Source of the DNA: Zea mays
Taxonomy: Eukaryota > Streptophyta > Magnoliopsida > Poales > Poaceae
DNA: 64,000 nucleotides
NCBI RefSeq assembly: GCF_902167145.1
Contig: NC_050097.1
Span: forward strand, 232,829,034 to 232,893,033
Direction: 5' to 3'
Below, one piece after another: positions 56,736 through 64,000 of the stretch (positions within the stretch are counted from its first letter, which is position 1; every line of letters begins with the position of its first letter). Under the pieces are notes generated by a model. The model was given only the letters and a program-made list of their open reading frames with translations, did not search any database and was not told where the DNA came from. Made by a program: the position numbers and the translations under genes.

Positions 56736-57560
56736 CTATTTTTTTACACATCACAATCACGTTGAAAAAAAATAAACAAAAATAAAACTATATTTTTTCC
56801 CTTGCTTTAGTGATGATCGAAGCAGTAGTAGGCCCTTGAGCAATTTATTGTTTCTTGCAACAAGATGTCAAATATGCCATGAATTACTCCTTTTTCCGAC
56901 ATGAGATGGAAGCTGAAAATTGGAACCAATTTACAGTCGACCACTTTCACTACATTATAACAACAACATAAGATTAGATATGCAGGATCAAGCCGAGAGA
57001 GTCACAACTACACCACCTGCCTGTATACACGCCTCCTACCAAAATCTTATGTACCCAATAAAAAAAAACCTTCGCCCAAAAATGAAGAAATATTTGCCCT
57101 CAGCATCCAATTTCCCCCCTGACAACTGAGTTTCCCCCCTGACAATATAAATTCCTTTTCCTCCCTTTTTTGGGCTGCTCCTCTCACACCATGAGGCCAG
57201 GCCAGCTAATTAGAAATTTCAATTGTAAATTTTGACCGGCTTCTCGTACGAGTGACGGTTCTGCAGGTAGTTAAAATCACCGGAAGGAAGTTAGAATTAC
57301 ACAGCCTAACCTGAATACAGAACATGATACGAATGCTACACATTGAAGTGCATAAAAAGCCAGTGAAGACATGAAACCGTGCATGCCACAATTCGAAAAA
57401 ATGGTCTCAGAAAATATATGAATAAATTTCATTTCAAATGCCTTTCTTGGGTGGCAGCGGTTAAGAAACCATTCTAGGCACCAGAGCTCAAGCATAGATT
57501 CATATAAAATGGATTGAAAAACAGTCCCTACATTATCAAGCAGACTGAAGGATACTTTAA
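56736..57560. other. Intergenic, no feature recognised
   Basis: AT-rich sequence with scattered short frames. No element ends or RNA genes were seen. Confidence 0.45.
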
Positions 57561-57648
57561 CTCATTCACTCAAAATGGCAAATGGCTACAGCAGACCTCA
57601 TAAAGATGAAGCTATTAAGATCATAAAGCACTGCATGTTTGCCACAGG

Positions 57649-57822
57649 CGCCGGTCTGGAGATCCCCAACGAGCAGCGCCGCGGCGGCACCCCGGCGGAC
57701 GCCGAGGCCAACAACGCTCCGGACACGGCGCGGGACGTTGTCCAAGCGCTCCGCGAGCCCCAACAAATTCCAGAGCCCGACCCAAACGGCAGCGCAGTTC
57801 CTTCGGCTTGGCTTCTGTCACA
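57649..57822. other. GC-rich exon-like block
   Basis: A sharp GC-rich island in AT-rich DNA. On the plus strand it lies between an acceptor-like CACAG and a donor GTAAGG and is open. On the minus strand a frame includes LAERLDNVPRRVRSVVGLGV. I cannot tell which strand is sense. It may be a captured exon. Confidence 0.35.
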
Positions 57823-57894
57823 AGGTAAGGGAAACATCAAAGACTCTAGGGAACGGGGACAAGTGACGGACTATCTCCACCAACTTACATTCTA

Positions 57895-58031
57895 GGGCTT
57901 GTTCGTTTCGCCGTTAATCCATGTGGATTGAGTGGTATTGAGTCGGTTTAATTCCATAGCAAATCAAAATTCATCTCAATCCATCCTAATACACACCAAT
58001 GCACGTGGAATTGAAATAACCGAACAAGGCC
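57895..58031. mobile_element. Tourist-like MITE
   Basis: 137 bp with inverted ends GGGCTTGTTCG / CGAACAAGGCC and near-matching 3-bp flanks (CTA, TTA). The interior (CAATCCATGTGGATTGAG) is of a common maize type. A half-copy of the same family may lie at 47425-47495. Confidence 0.65.
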
Positions 58032-58039
58032 TTATTGTT

Positions 58040-59210
58040 TTTATAGTTTAGTTTGATTATGAGTATGTGTATGAGTAAGTTGTTAGACATAGTCTTACCG
58101 ACCATGCGGCCATCGGACTCGACAAGTTGGGACCGGAGCAGATCGACCTCAGCCTCAGCAGCCCCTGTGTCGTACAGAAAACTTTTAACTCTCCCGAGAT
58201 GCCCAAGGGAGAGGGGACAGTGGCTCCGTCAACGACGAGCCGACGGACGACCCTTGCGAACCCCATTCGAAGTGAGAGCCTGAGAATGACGAGCTCGGAG
58301 GTGGCGACGGGAGAGCGCTTGCTTGAGTTTTTTAAGGAAAGAAATAGCACCCGTTCCCACCTTAAGTATGAGCAGATTGCGCCTAAGGTGGCACGACTCA
58401 CGAAGAGAGCCACCACGACTTCTTGAAAGGTGGAAGGGCAAACATCGACCGACCCGAAAAAAGAAAGAAAAGCCCCTGTGGGGACACACTCCCCGAGGGC
58501 TCGGGGGCTATTGTCAGGGATATGGCTCCCGGTCCCTGAGGCTCATCAGTCAATAAGTGCACTAGGGAAAAGCCTCTAGCTACTGCGTCCTGTCGGTCAG
58601 CTGTAGGAGGTAGATAACGTCTGCTCTGGAAGAACCCACCCCTAGAATAACCACACGACACCGAGCCCGGGGTTGGGAGTGGCAAAGCTGAACATGGGGA
58701 CGGGTGTGCCAAAGGGAATCCACTCGAGTGGATCCCTCGCCTGGCCCGAGTCCAACCCGTCATAAATGACCGGTCGCAGTAACTACGCCTAGCGCTGAGC
58801 TGCCGCAGGAGTGCCGGTCCGCCTCCCACTCATAACGTACAAGCACCTCGGGCTGCAACACATTTATAGCCTATGAACCCCTCGGACTACGGCGTATTTA
58901 CGACCTGCGCACCCCTCGACCTGCGGCGCACGCATGGCCTATCGGGATTAGGCCTAAGTACACAGACCGCTGACAGGGCGCAACACGACGAGCCGTGCTG
59001 AGCCCCAGGCTATGAAGGTTGGGGCTCGGCGGCGTAGCACAAATGATGGCGCTTAGGCCTACGCTGCCCACGCTGTTCGCCATATAGAATACGGCGCAAC
59101 CAGGCGGCTCGAGGCCCATGAGCGCATGTGTCTTCACCTCGGGTAGAAAGCTTGGTTTTACCATCGCCCCGTGGCTCCTTTGTGAGGAAGACATCGAAAA
59201 ATAAACAACA
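58040..59210 (+). mobile_element. Ty3/gypsy 3' end: internal tail, polypurine tract, LTR fragment
   Basis: 58050-58500 is GC-rich non-open internal sequence. CCGAGGGCTCGGGGGCTAT (58492-58510) resembles a gypsy polypurine tract, and the LTR begins TGTCAGGGATATGG at about 58513. The LTR is typical GC-rich maize text and has no clear end near 59200. Confidence 0.5.
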
Positions 59211-59374
59211 ATTAATATTTGAACTCTAACTGACTAGTTCAAAAACAACACTTACCACTAAGCTAACTGTTGTTTTGTGTTCTCCAATGGGTCCGCGCCC
59301 TGGCTCAGGTGCATGAAAAAACCCTAGGTTTTATCTTAGTGTGTTTTTTGGGTTTGTCTCCAAACTTTTTACGG

Positions 59375-59722
59375 GCTCTCATCGGTTACCTAGCACTAGT
59401 TTCATACAAGTGTGCTTTACCACATCATACTAAACATGTATAGGTTAAATTACCCATCTATGGTACGACTAAAAATAAAAAAGGCCCTAACACTACACTA
59501 AGTGCTCAACAACTCCTTTGACACTTAGATTTAGCTATCAACCTTTTTAAACAATCTTTTTGGTCATACCATCAATTTTCATCGTTTGAGGTATTTTTAC
59601 CTTTTGAGTCCATTTTCATGGATTGTGACTTAACATATCACATAGCTACAAAATACACGTTAGTCACAGTAATAATATGTTGCCATTAATCATCAAAATC
59701 AACTAGGACCTAGATGCTTTCA
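59375..59722 (-). repeat. Diverged, truncated copia LTR
   Basis: Matches the outer end of the 1529-2961 LTR family: ACACGTTAGTCACA, GCCATTAATCATCAAAATC and TAGATGCTTTCA at 59656-59722, more diverged than the other two copies. Confidence 0.6.
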
Positions 59723-60945
59723 ATAACCTATGGTTGTACCATGATCTAAAGGACAAGTAGACTCACACATACACTTGCACATAAGGTCTGCTTGTACAAC
59801 ACTCGTTCCTTTAACAAATAAGGTGTTCAGTAATTTGAAACATGCAACTAAAGTATTTATTAAATATGTTGGTAAAGTGGCCAACTTGTATAATAGATTC
59901 AGAACTGACATTAGCAAGCTTGCTAAATTGAAGGTTAAGAGTGGAAGTTGTGAGCATCTATAATTGGTATATCGTCTCATTGAATAGGCTTTTATATTAT
60001 CGATGGCGTGGAAAGAGTTTTTCAGCCATGAATATCATCAAATACGTGTTACAGAATAAAATATCTGATGAATAATCACCATATGGTGTGAGGGACGTAT
60101 TTATAATTATTGAAGATTATAAAGGCATTTTCAAGATATAAGAACACATAAGATTAAATTATATATTGCTAGTAGTATTGACGAAATACTCATTTTATAA
60201 TTTTCCTAATGCTACTTTATTGCTCTAATTTGTATATGTAATAAGCCCTAGTTAGAACTCCTATAACTAATGTTGTTAACTAGGTTGACCAGCTAATAAA
60301 CTAATTACTAGTTATGGATTAGCTAACAATTAGCTTAATATTAGCTAGGGTGTTTAAAACCTCCGCAATTAATTTTAGTAACTAACTATTAGCTTCACAG
60401 GTTCTAAACAGGGTCCCAATGAGTTTTTTGTTGTACCTTTATAATTGGAACTACAATAAATAAAAAATGAAGATATTATTCGGTGATCCATATAGACTTG
60501 ACTAGCATAATATATATGCGTTGCAACAACACACAATTAGTATAACAGCTAAGCAACAACGAGGGTCCGATAAGCTAATGTGCTGAATCATTCTTCCCAA
60601 CAAATATCTATAAACAATAGTTTAATATCAAAGTGAACATCCGTTCGGGGCGGCAGGTTTGGTCATATAGATTGCGGCAGCCAGATAAATAAAATGTTGT
60701 TGGCTATTGGCATCTTGTATGTTTGGATGGTTGCCAAATATTGGACTGCTCAAAGTCACGTGAATAACTCGCTAGTTTATTTTCCCTGGTCGTTTTCTGG
60801 ACAGCCACAAGCAAATTGATTTTCCCGAGCCGCTGCCGAAAAATTGCCGCTGCGGCGCTGCCACCATCCCACTTCTCCGCGCCGCCTCCAGATCGAGCGC
60901 GTTATTAGGTTTTCTCTGTCCCTCACCCGCCGCCGCAGAACGCTG
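59723..60945. other. Intergenic AT-rich sequence with one MITE
   Basis: No genes were seen. A MITE-like stretch at about 60245-60416 has ends GCCCTAGTTAGAAC and GTTCTAAACAGGGTC with many TTAGCTAA phrases inside. The last ~150 bases become GC-rich and are probably promoter/5' UTR of the gene at 60946. Confidence 0.45.
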
Positions 60946-63900
60946 ATGGCCCAGCGCTGGCGCTCCAGGGCGCGGTGGGACTCAGACCTGGACGAAGATG
61001 GTTCCCCGCCTTTTCGGCAGCCGCGCAGGGGCGGGAGCGACGAGGAGGACGACGAGGTGGGGAACGAGGACCTCAGCCTGGAGATCATCGCGCGCGCGCA
61101 GCGGAAGCGGCGTTGGGCGTCCTGCGGTGGAGTCACCGGGTTCGCCAACCTGCTCTCGGTGTCCTCCGGCGACGACGAGGACGCCGTGGTGGAGCTCGCT
61201 GAGGCGGATGAGCCCCGGAGGAAACAGAAGAAGAGGCAGCACTGGAAGCAAAGGAAAAGGCAACGGAAGGAGGCGACCGCTGCTGCTGCGGCTGCGGCTG
61301 CCGTGGACGAGGAAGAGAAGGAGGTAAGCTTGAGGCTCTAATTCCCCTCCCCCTAACTCTTGCTCATTCGGTATGGGTGTCGTGTTCAATTCAATAGTGA
61401 AATTCGTGGTTATAGCTAAGCAATCCCATATAGAATCAAGTTGCCTAGTGCCTACTTCCCCTCTAGTGTTAGTTTAGGGGAAGCTTCAGGTTGATTGGTT
61501 GTACTGCCTAGTGCCTACTCCCCCTCTAGTGTGAGCTTACGGAAAGCTTCTGAATCAAGCTGATCAGGAGTCCAAAGTAGCATCTTTGCTCGTCCTGCTG
61601 TTGTTGGTCAGAATTAGTTGATTTCATTTGAAATTGAAGATTATCTGAATACTCTGAAACGCAGGAGTGCCTTCTTTTGTTTTTCCTTATGGATCGAGTG
61701 TAATTGTGAACAGTTCCATCTAGTGGGGGGGGGGGGGGGGGGTTAAAAACCTTTTGAGCTCCCTTCCTCGGGAACAAAATGCAAGGTCTATTTCCTTTAG
61801 AGGCAGTAATGAGTGGATTTGTTCTTTTTGTCTTCAGGTTGGTACCACCCAGGAGGAGCAAATTGGGACAGCAGAATCGGTGCTAACTGAAGATGGGGTT
61901 GATGCCCCTACATCTCACAGTATGTTTCTGCGGAAGCTCCTTGTAAGTGACATGTGAATTTATTGGGTTTGTTCTACTAAAGGAAGCTTACTATTAAATT
62001 GTATGCACTGATCAGTCCAACAAAAAAGCTTGAGTTGATGGTAGAGGTGGACAATTCACTTATACTTCAACACCACCTCACGTAGAGGATCTCTTAGGTC
62101 TCAGTCGTGGAATATAAGTGATCAATAATTATTTTATTTAATTGTGCCTGCCAAGATTCGAGCTTGAGACCTCTAGCTTTGATTGCATGCACTGACCAGT
62201 TCAACCGAAAGCTTAAGTTGATAGGGAGAGGTGGGTAGTTCACTTATACTTGAACACTTAACATTGTGCTACTTCTACTTGTGACCAGCGCATACCAAGA
62301 TACTTTGATCCTGGGGAAACATTGTTGGAGACTTGCTTTAATTGTAGCGAGGAAGGACATGTAGCTGCAAACTGCCCAATGGGAAAGCGGAAGAAGCCTT
62401 GCTTTGTTTGTGGGTTGTTTGGGCACAATGCAAAGCAGTGCAAGCAGGTTGGTCCCCCCTATCTCCGAGGGATTATCACTTGGTGACTTGGGTATGTCCA
62501 TTCATGCCCTTGACTTGCTCAGTCTATTTAGTTTTTTGTTGTTTGAGTGTAATTTTTCTGTGTAGGATAACAATTCAACTCTTTTAATTTTAACATGTTT
62601 CACCTTGTTTAGGTTTTAATTTTGCAATCTTGCAAATGTACTTTGCTCATGCTGTGATATCTTCAAGAAATATATCTTAAGCTTGTTACTTGGAACAGTC
62701 CTACAATATCCGCATTGAATTGTTTTCAACACCCGTATTTCTAGCAGAAAACGAATATATATTGAACTTTGTCTTCTAATATTTGTAGAAAATTTGCCTT
62801 CTGTTTAGCTCCTGCCTCTCCATGAACACATGCATTTATAGACAGAAAGGAAGTTCATCAATCATTACTGATTTGCTGTACCAAGTGCACTGGATGTGAT
62901 ATCTTAGCACAACACATACATTTCTTCAAATTAGATCTACTACTGGCTTTGGCTAAACAACTCCTTTATATTCATCATGCCAGCTCGTAAATTGATTCCT
63001 GTACTTTATATCTTTTTCCTCTCTTCACTATGTTATTTTTTTCTATTCTAATGCTTGTTCACACCATTTGAGCAGTAGCATTATCTATACGATTAGTAAT
63101 TTCAAATGATTTTGTGATATATTCCTTTCCATATTCATGCCTCCCTTTGTATTCAAAGTAAAGAATGATTAAGTTTTCTTTTGTTTATTTCAATCTTCTG
63201 TGTTATTCATCTGTTTTGGTACTATTATCTGTATATACTGTTCCTATTATGTTTTTCTGTGATGGTTGTTGTTGGTGTTTAGCATTCTCAAGAACAAACA
63301 AACCTATTTCACAGGGTCAAGACTGTTTCATCTGCAAAAAAGGAGGGCATATGGCGAAGGATTGTCCTGATAAGCACAAGAGGAATGATCATCAATCCAC
63401 ATTATGTATAAGATGTGGAGAAACAGGTCATGATATGTTTGGATGTGCCAATGATTACCCACCAGATGATATCGAGGTAGTGCTTCTTTGCCTTGTTTAA
63501 GCTAATTTGTTATCTTGTTGCCATAATGGGATTTTTGTTTGTTAGCTTTTGTTTTCCAGTCTCTGTTTCCCTCTAGTGTTGTGTAAAGAAAAATGCATAC
63601 AGAGAAATTAAACATGAGCTAGTTTTTTATGCATTTTTTGTGGGCTAGGTGACTAAGATTTAACTGTAAGATATATGTTTTGATTGATGTTTCTTTATAT
63701 AATACCAGGTATATTTGATGTTGTGCTTCCCCTTCCATAACAGGATCCCTGAAACTTGCATATGTATTTTTTTTTGAATCCACAACATGTATTAATTACA
63801 GGATAAGATACGTGCCCTCTATGTAGCACTTTAATTATTTGTGCAGTGCAATAGTGCCCTAGCTGCAAGGTTAGAGTCACAAAGCCATGGATTATGTAGA

Positions 63901-63999
63901 AGAGCTTACACCTTACTAATTGTATTTTTGATTATGCAGCAAATAAGATGCTACGCGTGTAATCAGAAGGGCCATCTATGTTGTTCCGACTTCTTTGAC
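60946..63999 (+). CDS. CCHC zinc-knuckle protein (AIR/ZCCHC7-like), 3' end outside the window
   Basis: Exons 60946-61323, 61838-61942, 62289-62447, 63315-63476 and 63940 onward; all junctions are GT-AG and all complete exons are multiples of three. Start ATG 60946 (MAQRWRSRARW). Residues 1-126 are charged: acidic Asp/Glu clusters, a basic KKRQHWKQRKRQRK segment and an Ala run. Knuckles follow at about 177-190 (CFNCSEEGHVAANC), 199-212 (CFVCGLFGHNAKQC), 218-231 (CFICKKGGHMAKDC) and 245-258 (CIRCGETGHDMFGC). A fifth starts at 272 (CYACNQKGHLCC) with altered spacing. Serial knuckles of this pattern occur in AIR1/2 and ZCCHC7, RNA-binding partners of the nuclear TRAMP/exosome system; by inference this is a nuclear RNA-binding protein. 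The linker-exon layout and lack of defects indicate a working gene. Confidence 0.85.
61724..61742. repeat. Poly-G run in intron 1 of the zinc-knuckle gene
   Basis: About 18-19 consecutive G in 61724-61742, prone to length polymorphism and sequencing error. Just upstream, 61445-61495 and 61504-61555 are a partial duplication (TGCCTAGTGCCTACT.CCCCTCTAGTGT). Confidence 0.85.
61990..62265. repeat. Direct repeat pair in intron 2 of the zinc-knuckle gene
   Basis: Two related ~70 bp segments (about 62005-62078 and 62188-62262) share ATGCACTGA.CAGT, AAGCTT.AGTTGAT and TTCACTTATACTT. The spacer contains AGATTCGAGCTTGAGACC. They resemble a short retroelement end, but I could not define it. Confidence 0.5.
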
Positions 64000-64000
64000 A

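Overview
The window looks like nuclear DNA of maize (Zea mays) or a very close relative. Five to six short, GC-rich genic islands are separated by nested LTR retrotransposons whose gag, RT and LTR sequences look like Sirevirus (Opie/Ji-type) copia elements, plus Ty3/gypsy debris, CACTA, hAT, PIF/Harbinger and Helitron elements. Exons have GT-AG boundaries, and introns and intergenic DNA are AT-rich. Calls rest on reading the sequence and on recalled family features; no database search was run.

Layout: (1) 1-2961, the 5' end of a minus-strand copia element (gag plus 5' LTR) cut by the window edge; 2962-3338, an older element fragment. (2) 3342-5118, a PIF/Harbinger-like element touching an inverted-repeat element. 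(3) 5449-9746 (+), a 13-exon prolycopene isomerase (CRTISO) gene with an in-frame TAG in its first exon; its introns hold a foldback MITE and a hAT MITE with a tRNA-like core. (4) 10268-12640, decayed copia and LINE remnants (minus). (5) 13267-16442 (-), a three-exon GTD-binding (DUF593, myosin-binding-like) gene with a C-terminal membrane segment. (6) 17430-19391, MITE and gypsy LTR/gag remnant. (7) 19392-28485, a complete but mutated Opie/Ji-like copia element flanked by CCTCC. (8) 28491-31700, LTR fragment, degenerate repeats, possible CACTA end, GATA microsatellite. (9) 31822-33509 (+), an intact two-exon CYP51-family P450, best placed in the grass CYP51H subfamily. (10) 33572-44750, a three-level nest: gypsy fragment > copia solo LTR (AAGCG duplication) > gag-only copia element (GCAAG duplication). 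(11) 44822-47237, a CACTA element carrying apparent host exons. (12) 47521-48870, a repeat and a CYP51H 3' fragment joined to an LTR promoter. (13) 48876-55982 (-), a probable Helitron carrying pieces of a PAL gene, a CDC48-type ATPase, a DAG/MORF-like protein and others. (14) 56099-60420, repeat, GC-rich exon-like block, MITEs and gypsy/copia LTR fragments. (15) 60946-63999+ (+), a CCHC zinc-knuckle gene that runs off the right edge.

The genes do not form a pathway: carotenoid isomerisation, myosin/organelle tethering, sterol or triterpene oxidation and an RNA-binding-type protein are unrelated neighbours. What unifies the window is transposition history: clean target duplications allow the insertion order to be read, and two DNA-element classes (Helitron, CACTA) have moved gene pieces. 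The most consequential observations are the premature stop in CRTISO, the multi-gene Helitron, the CACTA capture and the diverged CYP51H with a nearby truncated copy.
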